Shown: piece by piece, positions 19,465-28,972 of the stretch
Position numbering within the stretch: position 1 is the first letter of the stretch
Layout of the letters: each line of letters starts with the position of its first letter
Source: an uncultured Lachnospiraceae bacterium
GTDB lineage: Bacteria > Bacillota > Clostridia > Lachnospirales > Lachnospiraceae
NCBI GenBank assembly: GCA_945919075.1
Contig: CAMEIX010000004.1
Coordinates: 113,807-177,806, forward strand
DNA: 64,000 nt
Direction of reading: 5' to 3'
Notes under the pieces: model-generated
Told to the model about the DNA's origin: nothing
The model's database searches: none
Seen by the model: only the letters and a program-made list of their open reading frames with translations
Translations under genes and position numbers: made by a program

Positions 19465-20860
19465 TATTTTGCTCCTCCATTTCAGCCATAGCTGCTTTTA
19501 TCATAATCGCACACTCAATGCGCTTACGTTGCAATTCACATCCCACATCGTAGGCATCGTTAATATTGCCGTGGAAATTGTAAGAATTTGCCGCACATCC
19601 GCCGCTGCAGTAAAACTTTGCAAAACACTTCTTACATTTGTCTTTTGCATAAACATTACAGCACTTAAACTCGTTTTGCAGGTCTTTGTTGACAATTCCC
19701 TCGTCCACATTACCCATTAAGAACTGCTCCTGCCCGACAAACTGATGACAGGGGTACAAATCTCCCCAGGGAGTTACTGCCAGATATTCGGTTCCCGAAC
19801 CGCATCCGGAAAGGCGTTTTGCCACACAGGGACCGCCCTCTAAGTCAATCATGAAATGGAAGAAATTAAAGCCCCTTCCTTCCTTTCTGCGACGAATCAT
19901 TTCCTTTGCAAGTTTATCATATTCTTCTTTCAAAGTGGGAATATCTTCTTCTTTGATAGCGTACCAGTCCTCCGGCTTTGCCACAACCGGCTCTACGGAA
20001 ATCTGCTTAAATCCCAGGTCTGCAAGGTGTAACACATCCTCGGAAAAGTCCAGATTATTATGGGTAAAGGTGCCCCTTACATAATAATTCATCTGGTTCC
20101 TGCTTTCCGCAACCTTTAGAAACTTCGGTACAATGGTATCATAACTGCCCTGTCCGCCTCTGAAAGGTCTCATTTTATCATTGACTTCCTTGCGCCCGTC
20201 AATACTGAGAACAATATTTGCCATCTCTTTGTTAGCAAATTCCATAATTTCGTCATTTAAAAGGACACCGTTGGTAGTCAGGGTAAACCGGAATTTCTTA
20301 TTATGCTCTTTTTCTAGGCTTCTGCCATATAGAACCAGATCCTTAACCACCTGCCAGTTCATGGTAGGCTCTCCCCCGAAGAAATCCACCTCAAGATTTA
20401 CCCGGTTTCCGGAATTAGCCACCAGAAAATCCAATGCCTTCTTACCCACTTCAAAACTCATCAGGGCTCTTCTTCCATGGTACTCGCCTTCTTCCGCAAA
20501 ACAATACTGACACGCCAGATTACAGTCATGTGCAATATGCAGGCAGAGAGCCTTTACAACAGTGGGGCGGTTTTTGAAATCAAAAATATAATTCTCATAA
20601 ATATCCGGTGCAAAGAGTTGTCCCTCTTTCTGAAGCTCCAACACTTCCTCTACCGCTTCCGCCACTTCTTCCTTTGGATATTTGCCTTCGTTACAATTAA
20701 TCACAGCCGCCTTGATTAACTCTGCATCCGTAATTCCTTCGTTAATCAGTGGTTCAACCAAAGAAATCATGTCATAGACGATATCATCTACCACATGTAC
20801 GGAGCCGCTGTTTACATCCAAAACGATGTTATAGCCGTTACTTTTATACTGATGTATCAC
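19451..20860 (-). CDS. scfB: SCIFF thioether-forming radical SAM maturase
   Basis: About 469 residues. It has the radical SAM cluster CNLACQYC (CX3CX2C), and a C-terminal SPASM/twitch region with many cysteines (GCGSGTEYLAVTPWGDLYPCHQF, ending in CKKCFAKFYCSGGC; quoted in part). It matches the maturase that installs thioether links in the SCIFF peptide encoded just upstream. I use GTG 20860, because the product then begins IHQYKSNGYNIVLDVNSG, as family members do, with AGAGG 8 nt upstream. The longer TTG frame from 20905 reads through the intercistronic hairpin. Confidence 0.93.
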   Translation of the reverse strand: MIHQYKSNGYNIVLDVNSGSVHVVDDIVYDMISLVEPLINEGITDAELIKAAVINCNEGKYPKEEVAEAVEEVLELQKEGQLFAPDIYENYIFDFKNRPTVVKALCLHIAHDCNLACQYCFAEEGEYHGRRALMSFEVGKKALDFLVANSGNRVNLEVDFFGGEPTMNWQVVKDLVLYGRSLEKEHNKKFRFTLTTNGVLLNDEIMEFANKEMANIVLSIDGRKEVNDKMRPFRGGQGSYDTIVPKFLKVAESRNQMNYYVRGTFTHNNLDFSEDVLHLADLGFKQISVEPVVAKPEDWYAIKEEDIPTLKEEYDKLAKEMIRRRKEGRGFNFFHFMIDLEGGPCVAKRLSGCGSGTEYLAVTPWGDLYPCHQFVGQEQFLMGNVDEGIVNKDLQNEFKCCNVYAKDKCKKCFAKFYCSGGCAANSYNFHGNINDAYDVGCELQRKRIECAIMIKAAMAEMEEQNNEEE

Positions 20861-20893
20861 AATACAATCCTCTTTCCAAACTAAACATAAATG

Positions 20894-20917
20894 AAGCAGC
20901 GACAAGAATCGCTGCTT
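20894..20917. other. Intercistronic hairpin between scfA and scfB
   Basis: A perfect 9-bp inverted repeat (AAGCAGCGA / TCGCTGCTT) with a 6-nt loop, 32 nt after the scfA stop and 34 nt before the scfB start. On the minus (coding) strand it has no T tract behind it, so I infer a processing or partial attenuation element that keeps the peptide mRNA in excess of the enzyme, not a full terminator. Confidence 0.6.
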
Positions 20918-20948
20918 TTTGTTGCTTACATAAAACTGTCGGTACTGC

Positions 20949-21092
20949 TTATTTAATCTTTTCGCAACTCTGATTTCCTACTGTACAGGAAGTCTTGCAT
21001 GCGGACTGGCAGGAAGTCTGGCACTCACCACAGCCACCCTTTTTCATGGATTCCTTTAAGTTTCTTGTATTTAATGTTTTGATGTGCTTCAT
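20949..21092 (-). CDS. scfA: Six-cysteine SCIFF precursor peptide
   Basis: 47 residues starting MKHIKTLNTRNLKESMKK and carrying six cysteines (C21, C24, C28, C32, C36, C43) in a CXXC, CX3C, CX3C, CX3C, CX6C pattern, ending CEKIK. This is the SCIFF family (six cysteines in forty-five residues), a ribosomally made, radical-SAM-modified peptide nearly universal in Clostridia; its function is unknown. AAGGAGG lies 6 nt before ATG 21092. The maturase follows downstream. Confidence 0.95.
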   Translation of the reverse strand: MKHIKTLNTRNLKESMKKGGCGECQTSCQSACKTSCTVGNQSCEKIK

Positions 21093-21130
21093 AAATAGCC
21101 TCCTTAAATTTCAAAGCTTAATACCTGTGT

Positions 21131-21158
21131 AGTATATCATAAATTTCCTATTTGTAAA
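21131..21158 (-). promoter_or_regulatory. Promoter of the scfA-scfB unit
   Basis: On the minus strand TTTACA, a 16-nt spacer and TATACT preceded by TG one base upstream (extended -10). It sits about 40 nt upstream of the scfA start codon, between scfA and the small membrane gene. Confidence 0.65.
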
Positions 21159-21195
21159 AGGTTTTTTTCAAAAAACATCCTTTTTTTGCACAAAC

Positions 21196-21543
21196 TCATC
21201 CGAGCATTCCGCCCAGCATCCCGCTGCCTGCACATATGAGCAATGTAAAAAAGAAATTACCTGCCACATCTGCCGTACTCTTATTCACAATTAATGACAC
21301 CACAACCAGAATCACAAAATAAGCCGTCCCCTCTAAAAGCCCCCATAAGAACTTCCGGCTTTGCAGCTTTTTTCCCAACAAAATTCCTGCCGTCAGATTC
21401 GATAAGACATAAACTAAAATGATGGCAAGGGATACTACATTTTCTTTCAGTTCTAATCGATACACCAAAAATGCCAGCAAAAATAGCAATCCCCCTGAAA
21501 TCAAAAAAGCAATGAGCAGATTCTTCAAAAAAGTTTTCGCCAT
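21196..21543 (-). CDS. Small four-helix membrane protein (TIGR04086-like)
   Basis: 115 residues with four hydrophobic segments (near 8-28, 35-58, 66-86 and 96-114) and a Gly-rich C-terminus (GSGMLGGMLG). It looks like the TIGR04086 putative membrane protein family, which is found near SCIFF genes in Clostridia; I assign this from context and general pattern, not a search. Function unknown. Its stop is about 100 nt before scfA, which has its own promoter. Confidence 0.7.
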   Translation of the reverse strand: MAKTFLKNLLIAFLISGGLLFLLAFLVYRLELKENVVSLAIILVYVLSNLTAGILLGKKLQSRKFLWGLLEGTAYFVILVVVSLIVNKSTADVAGNFFFTLLICAGSGMLGGMLG

Positions 21544-21689
21544 ACCATACCTCCCTCTAAAACCTATTTATTTATATGAGACATTTTTTCAAAACTTGAC
21601 AAGTTGGCGCATATATTATAATATTTCCTATCATCAACAATAAGAGTGCCGCCATGCGGACTCGCCACTTTAAAAAGGAGAGTATTTAT

Positions 21690-22967
21690 TTGGACACGTC
21701 AGATGCCATACAACTTATTATTCTGTTTTTCTTAGTATTTCTGTCCGGCTTTTTTTCTTCAGCCGAAACCGCTTTTTCCACAGTCAATCATGTGAAAATG
21801 CGTTCTCTTGAGGAAGAGGGGCAAAAGGGTGCGAAGAAGGTTAATCAAATTCTTAGTAACTACAGCAAGATGCTATCCACCATTCTTATTGGGAACAATA
21901 TTGTGAACATCTCTGCTTCCGCCCTCACCACTACTTTCGTCATCTCGGTCTTCGGTAATGTCTACGTTGGAATCGGTACCGGAGCACTGACCATTATCGT
22001 GTTGCTTGCGGGCGAAATCATTCCCAAAACATGGGCCAACCTAAACGCCGACAACATTGCACTCAGTTATGCCCCCGTTATTCTGTTCCTGATGAAAGTA
22101 CTGACACCGGTTATTTACCTGGTAGATTTGCTGGCAAAAGGAATTCTTCGCCTGTTACATATTGATCCGGACAAACGAAATGATACCATTACCGAAAACG
22201 AATTGAAAACCTACGTGGATGTAAGTCATGAAGACGGACAGATTGAGTCCGAAGAACGGGAAATGATTTATAATGTGTTTGAGTTTTCAGATACTTATGC
22301 AAAAGACATTATGATTCCAAGGCCCAATATGGTTACCATTCGAAACGATGCTACCGCTGAAGAACTACTCACGGTTTTTAAGGAAACCATGTACACACGT
22401 ATTCCGGTAGTGGACGAAGAAAAGGACACTATGCTGGGATTTGTCAATGTTAAGGACTTTTTCCTTGGGGATTCCCCTCATGATGAGAACTTCTCTATAG
22501 AAAGCCTGATGCGGGAAGCTCACTACACTTACGAATTTAAAAAGACAGCGGACCTGCTCTTAGAGATGCGGGAAAAATCCATGAATGTAGCCTTTGTCCT
22601 GAACGAATACGGTTCCACTGTAGGGATGATCAGTATGGAGGACCTTTTGGAAGAATTGGTGGGAGAAATCCGTGATGAGTACGACGAAGACGAGGAGACC
22701 CTGATTCAGGAAGTTTCGGAGCGCACCTACCTGATTGAAGCAAGCATGAGCCTCTCCGATATTAATGATGCCATTGGCACAGACTTGGATTCCGAAAACT
22801 ATGACTCCATCGGCGGCATAATCATCGGTCAGTTAGACCGCCTGCCCCGGGATGAGGAATCCGTTACCTTAGAAGACGGTACCATATTACAGGTCAAGGG
22901 GCTTGACCAGAACCGCATTGAAAAGGTGCTTTTAACACTGCCACCCCTGCCGGAACAGGCAGAATAA
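21690..22967 (+). CDS. CNNM/CorC-HlyC family CBS-domain membrane protein
   Basis: About 425 residues. N-terminal CNNM (DUF21) domain with three to four membrane helices (IILFFLVFLSGFFSSAETAF, then GEIIPK), a tandem CBS pair (IMIPRPNMVTI, TRIPVVDE, VAFVLNEYGSTVGMI) and the C-terminal CorC/HlyC domain (DSIGGIIIGQLDRLP). Such proteins are linked to Mg2+ or other cation efflux; the label hemolysin is historical. TTG 21690 is the likely start (AAGGAG 9 nt upstream); the ATG at 21654 lacks such a site. It is the only plus-strand gene in the first 28 kb. Confidence 0.88.
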   Translation: MDTSDAIQLIILFFLVFLSGFFSSAETAFSTVNHVKMRSLEEEGQKGAKKVNQILSNYSKMLSTILIGNNIVNISASALTTTFVISVFGNVYVGIGTGALTIIVLLAGEIIPKTWANLNADNIALSYAPVILFLMKVLTPVIYLVDLLAKGILRLLHIDPDKRNDTITENELKTYVDVSHEDGQIESEEREMIYNVFEFSDTYAKDIMIPRPNMVTIRNDATAEELLTVFKETMYTRIPVVDEEKDTMLGFVNVKDFFLGDSPHDENFSIESLMREAHYTYEFKKTADLLLEMREKSMNVAFVLNEYGSTVGMISMEDLLEELVGEIRDEYDEDEETLIQEVSERTYLIEASMSLSDINDAIGTDLDSENYDSIGGIIIGQLDRLPRDEESVTLEDGTILQVKGLDQNRIEKVLLTLPPLPEQAE

Positions 22968-22979
22968 TTTGTGCAATCG

Positions 22980-23015
22980 AAAAGGTTGTCTGCAACGAAG
23001 CAGGCAACCTTTTTT
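22980..23015. terminator. Terminator between convergent genes
   Basis: A 14-bp stem (AAAAGGTTGTCTGC with GCAGGCAACCTTTT, one G-T pair) with a 6-nt loop and a T run on the plus strand. It lies between the converging CBS gene and the Na/Pi cotransporter gene and may serve both. Confidence 0.85.
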
Positions 23016-23037
23016 ATTCTTATATTTATTATAAAGT

Positions 23038-24807
23038 TTAAGGAAGCATATACTTCTGACCGTATGCCAGAACCTTGCCCCGAAATCCGATATCATCACC
23101 GTCTTTTAAGGCATCCAGATATTCATGGGCCTCAAACTGGTCTTCCTTAACCTGTAAGAGACAAACCGCAATGTTGGAACAGTGATCTGCAACACGTTCG
23201 TAGTTGGTGGTCAGATCGGACAAAACAAAGCCCAGTTCAATGGTACACTTGCCCTTGCGAAGACGCTTAATGTGACGCTTCTTCATTTCTATACTTAACT
23301 GGTCAATCACTTCCTCTAACGGCTCTACCATATCTGCACTCTGCCTGTCATCATTTTCAAATGCAGTGAATGCAAGATTTACGATTTCCTTTATGGCATT
23401 GGTATAGATGTTCAACTCTTCCACAGCCTTATCGGAAAATGACATTTCTTTTTCCTGCATTTCTTCCGCTGCTTCCTTAATATTCAATGCGTGGTCGGAA
23501 ATACGTTCAAAATCGCCGATACAGTGCAGGATGATGGAAAGCATATGGCTTTCCTTTTCCGGCATCTCCTTCCCGCTGATTTTGACAAGATAGGTGCCGA
23601 TTTCATCTTCAAAGCGGTCGATATCGCTCTCCAGTCTGGCAACCTCTTCCGCCTTTTCCGGGTCATAGTGCTGCAACAGCTCCATTGCCGTGAAGATAGC
23701 TTTTCTGGTGTATTCTGCCATGGTAATGGCTACCCTTCGGCTACGTTCAATGGCAACACCGGGGTTGTCCAAGAATCGGGTATCCAGGGTTTTCAGTTCC
23801 ACACCCACAGGAGATATCTCTTCTTCTGTCGTTTTGTTCGGAACCGTCCAATATACAAACTTAACCAAAAGGCCGGAAAAAGGAAGGAGCACAATACATG
23901 CCACAATGTTAAACAGGGAATGTACCACTGCCACCCCAATTGCAGAAATCGGATTATCCAGGAATGCAAAATGAATAATGGCATTCAGGGAATAGAAAAT
24001 CGCCATAAACAGGGATGTCTTCAAAATATTGTAGTATAAATGTAAAAGTGCCGCTCTCTTCGCTTCACGGTTTGCCGTGATACTGGAAATTAACGCGGTG
24101 ATACAGGTACCTACATTCTGCCCCATGATAATGGGAATTGCCGTTCCGAAGGTTACCGCTCCGGTATTACAAAGAACCTGCAAAATACCCACAGAAGCGG
24201 AAGAACTCTGGATGACCGCCGTCAAAATAAGGCCGGCTAACATACCCAGTAGGGGGTTGGAAAACATCGTCAGGATATTGGTGAACTCGGGCACATCTGC
24301 CAGAGGGGATACCGCATCACTCATGATGGTCATACCAATCATCAGAATACCAAATCCGGCCATGATTGTTCCCACTACATGATGCTTCTCTTTCTTCATG
24401 AAGCTTACTAACACCACACCTACAATCGCTAAAACCGGAGCGAAAGAGGATGGCTTAAGCAGGGATAAAAATCCGCCGCCTTTAATTCCGGACAAACTCA
24501 GTAACCATGCCGTAATGGTGGTACCAACGTTAGCACCGATAATGACGTTTACTGCCTGGCCAAGCTTCATAATACCGGAGTTAACAAATCCCACAACCAT
24601 AACAATGGTGGCCGCCGAAGACTGGATAACCGCCGTAACACCTGCACCCACAAGCACTGCTTTCACGGGGGTATTCGTCAGTCTTTCCAGAATACTTTCC
24701 AACTTTCCTCCGGAAACCTTTGAAAGGCCTTCCCCCATCATATGCATTCCGTACAGGAATAAGGCAATACCGCCCACCATCCAAAGTACTTTCTCAATAA
24801 CTTCCAT
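23038..24807 (-). CDS. Na/Pi cotransporter family protein with PhoU-like tail
   Basis: About 589 residues. Two inverted Na_Pi_cotrans repeats with the QSS signatures (TAVIQSSAATIVMV and TAVIQSSSASVGIL), eight or more membrane helices, then from about residue 345 a soluble all-helical PhoU-like region. The family (NptA/YjbB type) moves phosphate with sodium, often outward. ATG 24807 is preferred over TTG 24828: AGAGG lies 9 nt upstream and the product begins MEVIEKVLWMVGG. Confidence 0.9.
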   Translation of the reverse strand: MEVIEKVLWMVGGIALFLYGMHMMGEGLSKVSGGKLESILERLTNTPVKAVLVGAGVTAVIQSSAATIVMVVGFVNSGIMKLGQAVNVIIGANVGTTITAWLLSLSGIKGGGFLSLLKPSSFAPVLAIVGVVLVSFMKKEKHHVVGTIMAGFGILMIGMTIMSDAVSPLADVPEFTNILTMFSNPLLGMLAGLILTAVIQSSSASVGILQVLCNTGAVTFGTAIPIIMGQNVGTCITALISSITANREAKRAALLHLYYNILKTSLFMAIFYSLNAIIHFAFLDNPISAIGVAVVHSLFNIVACIVLLPFSGLLVKFVYWTVPNKTTEEEISPVGVELKTLDTRFLDNPGVAIERSRRVAITMAEYTRKAIFTAMELLQHYDPEKAEEVARLESDIDRFEDEIGTYLVKISGKEMPEKESHMLSIILHCIGDFERISDHALNIKEAAEEMQEKEMSFSDKAVEELNIYTNAIKEIVNLAFTAFENDDRQSADMVEPLEEVIDQLSIEMKKRHIKRLRKGKCTIELGFVLSDLTTNYERVADHCSNIAVCLLQVKEDQFEAHEYLDALKDGDDIGFRGKVLAYGQKYMLP

Positions 24808-24942
24808 TTTTCTTTTCCTCTCAAGCAAACAGACAATTACTCACGAGTAACATTGTACAATATACCTGCCGAAAAAGGAATATCCTTTTTTACCCATTTT
24901 TTACATAATTTACACATTTTCTTGTTCTTTTTGCACACCACT

Positions 24943-25608
24943 TTACACAGATTTTACACAAGCTATCAGAAAATAACCTTCCGGTGCGGGCAGTTCATAC
25001 AAAAGAGCATCTTCGATGCACATTCCTTCCCTGTCTGCATATATTTTTGTGAAGTCCCCGGACAGACCTTCGCCGGTACATTTTACATATGATTCCTTAG
25101 CCGTCCAGAGGAAGAAAAAGTCCTCCTTCTTTTCTTTACCGCTTTTATGAAGTACTCTGTCATAAATTCGCCGGGTTTTTAATTCCCGCTCCTTTTGAAT
25201 ATCAAGCCCCACTTCCCGGTCCGAAAAAGCAACCGCCGCATAATCTCCCGAATGGGAAATACTGAACTTCGGAGCCCCTTCCCATAAAAAATAGGGCTTT
25301 CCCTTTTCGGTTTTTCCGGTAATAAGACGTTTTCTTAAGTTATCCCTTGCTCTTTCGTCAAATATTTCCAGTCTTTCAAGGACCTCCTCGGGCTCCAGTC
25401 GGATCTGACTTACATCCAGAAGATCATTCCCCCAGACTAAAAGACCATAGGCAAGTAACAGCCCGGCACCTATGGAAAGCGCCCTGTCACTTTCGTTCTT
25501 CATGGAAAAAGCATGTGCACTTCTTTCCTCTGAAAGAAATGCGCATGCTCTCTTTTGATATTCAGGATCTGTAAGCGCCTTGCAGGGCATTACCAGTACC
25601 TTTACCAT
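24943..25608 (-). CDS. 4'-phosphopantetheinyl transferase (Sfp type)
   Basis: 221 residues. The Sfp/ACPS superfamily motifs are visible: KFSISHSGDYAAVAF, VGLDIQ (Mg-binding Asp) and WTAKESYVK. It transfers phosphopantetheine from CoA to carrier proteins of fatty acid, polyketide or peptide synthases. No such synthase lies in the window, so the substrate is open. It starts 5 nt after the aspS stop, GGAG upstream of ATG 25608. Confidence 0.88.
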   Translation of the reverse strand: MVKVLVMPCKALTDPEYQKRACAFLSEERSAHAFSMKNESDRALSIGAGLLLAYGLLVWGNDLLDVSQIRLEPEEVLERLEIFDERARDNLRKRLITGKTEKGKPYFLWEGAPKFSISHSGDYAAVAFSDREVGLDIQKERELKTRRIYDRVLHKSGKEKKEDFFFLWTAKESYVKCTGEGLSGDFTKIYADREGMCIEDALLYELPAPEGYFLIACVKSV

Positions 25609-25613
25609 ATAAA

Positions 25614-27419
25614 TTATTCTCCGCTCTTTTCCGTATCTGCAAGATCAAGGGAAATCTGCAAATCCCTTAACTGCTGTTCATCTACCACGTTGGGAGCCTC
25701 CGTCATCAGGCAGGAAGCATCCTTCACCTTCGGGAATGCAATCACTTCACGAATGTTATCCGCTTTTACCAAAAGCATGACAAAACGGTCAAGCCCGATT
25801 GCAAGCCCTGCGTGAGGGGGAACCCCGTACTTAAACGCATTAATGAGGAAGCCGAACCGTTCATAGGCTTCTTCCCTCGTAAATCCCAGAACCTCAAACA
25901 TCTTCTCCTGCACCTCAGGCTGGAAAATACGCACGCTGCCGCCACCTAACTCTACACCGTTTAAGACGATATCATATGCTTTTGCACGAACTCTTCCGGG
26001 GTCAGAATCGAGATACTGCAAATCCTCATCCATGGGCATGGTGAAAGGATGATGCATGGCAACAAAGCGTTCCTCTTCCTCACTCCACTCTAAAAGCGGG
26101 AATTCCGTTACCCAGAGGAAATTAAATTTATCATTGTCAATCATATCAAGCTGCTTAGCCACCTCTATACGAAGTGCGCCCAGTACGCTGTAAACAATTT
26201 TATTCTTGTCTGCTGCAAATAAAAGAAGGTCTCCGCTTTCCCCTTCCATGGCGCTTACAAGGGCTTTCAGTTCCTCTTCTGTCATGAATTTTGCAAAGGA
26301 AGATTTGTAGGTTCCATCGGGAAGTACGGCCAGATAGGCGAGACCCTTTGCACCGTAGCCTTTTGCAAATTCTACCAGGGCATCAATCTTTTTACGGGGC
26401 ATCTCTGCCTGTCCTTTTACATTGATACCGCGAACACTTCCACCATTTTCCAGTGCACCGGTAAATACCCCGAAGTTGCAGCCCTTTACCACATCGGAGA
26501 CATTTTTTAATTCCATACCGAAACGGGTATCCGGTTTATCGGAGCCGAAACGGTCCATAGCCTCCTGCCAGGTCATTCTTGCAATAGGAAGCTGCACATC
26601 CAGTCCAATGGCCTCTTTGCAAACCTTCTGCACCATTCTTTCGGTGGTATCGATTACATCATCCACATCCACAAAAGAAAGCTCCATATCTACCTGGGTA
26701 AATTCCGGCTGTCTGTCCGCACGAAGGTCTTCATCACGGAAACATCTTGCTATCTGAAAATACCGGTCATAACCGGAACACATCAGTAACTGCTTGAAAA
26801 TCTGGGGAGACTGAGGCAGTGCATAGAAATTGCCGGGATGCACACGGCTGGGTACCAGATAGTCTCTTGCTCCTTCCGGAGTGGATTTGGTAAGCATGGG
26901 GGTTTCAATTTCATAGAATCCTTCTGCATCCAGATGACTCCGGATAGTAGTAGTAATCTTGCTTCTCAGTTTCAGATTCTTCTGAAGATTGGGTCTTCTC
27001 AAATCCAGATAACGATATTTTAAGCGCAGTTCTTCTTTAGTTTTGCTTTCTGCTTCAATGGGGAAAGGCGGTGTTTCCGCTTCGGAAAGAATACGGATTT
27101 CTCTCGCTCTCACCTCAATTTCACCGGTTTCCAGATTTTCATTTACGGCGCCGCTTCGTGCTTCTACCTTACCTACTACGGCAATTACAAACTCACTGCG
27201 AAGTTTCTCCGCTTTTGCAAAGTTTTCGCTTCCGCAGTCACTTTCCTCAAAAATCACCTGTAAAAGGCCGGCTCTGTCACGCATATCCACAAAAATAATG
27301 CCACCCTTATTACGTTGTTTCTGAACCCATCCCATAACGGTTACTTCTTCCCCGATGTTGGCTTTGGAAAGTTCCCCGCAACGGTTGGTTCTCTTTAATC
27401 CTTTCATGGTTTCTGCCAT
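25614..27419 (-). CDS. aspS: Aspartate-tRNA ligase (bacterial type)
   Basis: 601 residues, full length. N-terminal OB-fold anticodon-binding domain (VTVMGWVQKQRNKGGIIFVD), class II catalytic core with motif 2 (FRDEDLRADRQPEFTQ), the bacterial GAD insertion domain (about 290-410), and motif 3 (GLAIGLDRFVML). It charges tRNA-Asp. GAGG lies upstream of ATG 27419. It is separated from hisS by 73 nt; I saw no T-box-like leader in that gap. Confidence 0.97.
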   Translation of the reverse strand: MAETMKGLKRTNRCGELSKANIGEEVTVMGWVQKQRNKGGIIFVDMRDRAGLLQVIFEESDCGSENFAKAEKLRSEFVIAVVGKVEARSGAVNENLETGEIEVRAREIRILSEAETPPFPIEAESKTKEELRLKYRYLDLRRPNLQKNLKLRSKITTTIRSHLDAEGFYEIETPMLTKSTPEGARDYLVPSRVHPGNFYALPQSPQIFKQLLMCSGYDRYFQIARCFRDEDLRADRQPEFTQVDMELSFVDVDDVIDTTERMVQKVCKEAIGLDVQLPIARMTWQEAMDRFGSDKPDTRFGMELKNVSDVVKGCNFGVFTGALENGGSVRGINVKGQAEMPRKKIDALVEFAKGYGAKGLAYLAVLPDGTYKSSFAKFMTEEELKALVSAMEGESGDLLLFAADKNKIVYSVLGALRIEVAKQLDMIDNDKFNFLWVTEFPLLEWSEEEERFVAMHHPFTMPMDEDLQYLDSDPGRVRAKAYDIVLNGVELGGGSVRIFQPEVQEKMFEVLGFTREEAYERFGFLINAFKYGVPPHAGLAIGLDRFVMLLVKADNIREVIAFPKVKDASCLMTEAPNVVDEQQLRDLQISLDLADTEKSGE

Positions 27420-27492
27420 TTTTCTTTCCTCTTTTCTATTTCTTGATACTGCTTCATTTCAGTACAGATTATATCCACAACCTTACGCTGTT

Positions 27493-28755
27493 TTAATGCT
27501 GCAGGGGATTCTTATAGAATTCCTCAAAATCCTCATACCCTTCTGCAATGAGCTGTTCCTTCTGGAACTTTTTGTTTTTATTCATACGGGCAATCAGGAT
27601 CTGACGTCCGTCTTCTCTTGCCTTCTGTGCCTTTGCAATAATTTCACAAAGAGCATCCCCTGCCACTCCCTTTTCAATCAGGTAAGCCGTCTTTTTAGGC
27701 TGTGTAGGAACCGTGAAGCCCTTTTCCATCAGAAGCATAATAATACGCTCAAATCCGATGGAGAATCCGCAGGCAGGTACATCATTTCCGGTAAACTTGC
27801 CCACCATCTTGTCGTAACGTCCGCCACCGCCGCAGCTTCCGCCGAATTCCGGCATGGCAATTTCAAAAATAGTACCGGTATAGTAACTCATCCCTCTTAC
27901 CAAAGTAGGATCAAAAACCAGTTCAAAGGTATCTGCCTTGGTAGCCTTCACACTGTCAATGATTTCCATGAAGGAATTCATAACCTCTTCATCGAGATAG
28001 TCCTTTAATACTTCAGCAAGATATGCCGGTCCGTTTTCGGCCTTCTCTATCTGAACAAATAAATCCAGGTATTTATCACACATTTCTTCTGTGTAACCAT
28101 CCTCCATAAGTTCAGCCTTCACACCGTCGATGCCAATCTTGTCCATCTTGTCCAAGGTAATGAATACACTGTCAAAGGACTCTTCTGCAAATCCCGCATA
28201 GCTTGCCATTGCCTTCAGGATTCTTCTGTCGTTGATTCGAATCTGGAAATTAGAAAATCCCAGTCTGGATATGGTGGTGGTGGTTGCCAATATCAGTTCG
28301 ATTTCCGCTAAATTGGATGCCTCCCCCAAAATATCAATATCGCACTGCATAAACTGGCGGTAACGCCCTCTCTGGGGTCTGTCCGCACGCCATACATTTC
28401 CCATCTGAAGTGCCTTGAAAGGACTGGGCAGATTTGCTGCATTATTGGAATAGAAACGGACAAGGGGTACGGTCAGGTCGTAACGGAGTCCTCCGTCCAC
28501 CAGATCGTTTTCCGTTTCTGCCGTCTCTAAATTTAACTTTTCGCCTCTTTTTAAAATCTTAAAAATAAGTTTTTCATTTTCACCGCCCTGCTTATTGCTT
28601 AGGTTTGCAATATTTTCCACGCAGGGTGTCTCGATGGATGTAAATCCGAATTTACCGTAAGTATCTTTAATCACACTGATTACGTAATCCCGGATCTGCA
28701 TTTCCTGGGGCAAAATATCCTTCATACCGGTTACCGGTTTCTTACTTAATGCCAT
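27493..28755 (-). CDS. hisS: Histidine-tRNA ligase
   Basis: 420 residues, class II synthetase. Motif 2 is in GNVWRADRPQRGRYRQF, the histidine loops are at GGGRYDKMVG, motif 3 in ACGFSIGFERI; a C-terminal anticodon-binding domain follows. AGGAGG lies 5 nt before ATG 28755. It normally neighbours hemZ in relatives; here an 11.5-kb block separates them. Confidence 0.97.
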   Translation of the reverse strand: MALSKKPVTGMKDILPQEMQIRDYVISVIKDTYGKFGFTSIETPCVENIANLSNKQGGENEKLIFKILKRGEKLNLETAETENDLVDGGLRYDLTVPLVRFYSNNAANLPSPFKALQMGNVWRADRPQRGRYRQFMQCDIDILGEASNLAEIELILATTTTISRLGFSNFQIRINDRRILKAMASYAGFAEESFDSVFITLDKMDKIGIDGVKAELMEDGYTEEMCDKYLDLFVQIEKAENGPAYLAEVLKDYLDEEVMNSFMEIIDSVKATKADTFELVFDPTLVRGMSYYTGTIFEIAMPEFGGSCGGGGRYDKMVGKFTGNDVPACGFSIGFERIIMLLMEKGFTVPTQPKKTAYLIEKGVAGDALCEIIAKAQKAREDGRQILIARMNKNKKFQKEQLIAEGYEDFEEFYKNPLQH

Positions 28756-28917
28756 ATTTTCCTCCTATGCGGAGCCTTATTTGATAAAAAAGTATATTCC
28801 GCGTATTTTTCTTACAAGATTTTACACTTAATTCAAACTATTTTCAAGGGTTTTTACCATGGACCATGTTTTCGAATACAAAAACAAAAACTGACATATA
28901 ATATTTTTACATTGCCA

Positions 28918-28955
28918 TTGACAATATAGCAAAATTTTTCTATAATTTTGTTATA
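28918..28955 (+). promoter_or_regulatory. Consensus promoter with overlapping palindrome for the toxin-antitoxin pair
   Basis: TTGACA (28918-28923), exactly 17 nt, TATAAT (28941-28946): both boxes match consensus. An 11-bp inverted repeat (TATAGCAAAAT at 28925-28935 and ATTTTGTTATA at 28945-28955, 10 of 11 positions pairing) straddles the -10 box. That is where a Phd/YefM-type antitoxin would bind to repress its own operon. Confidence 0.8.
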
Positions 28956-28972
28956 TAAGGGAGGTGTTCATT

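Noticed and set aside
27420..28972. T-box leader before aspS or hisS
   Set aside because: The gaps before both synthetase genes are too short and lack the specifier loop and TGGN-type box; no terminator/antiterminator pair was seen.
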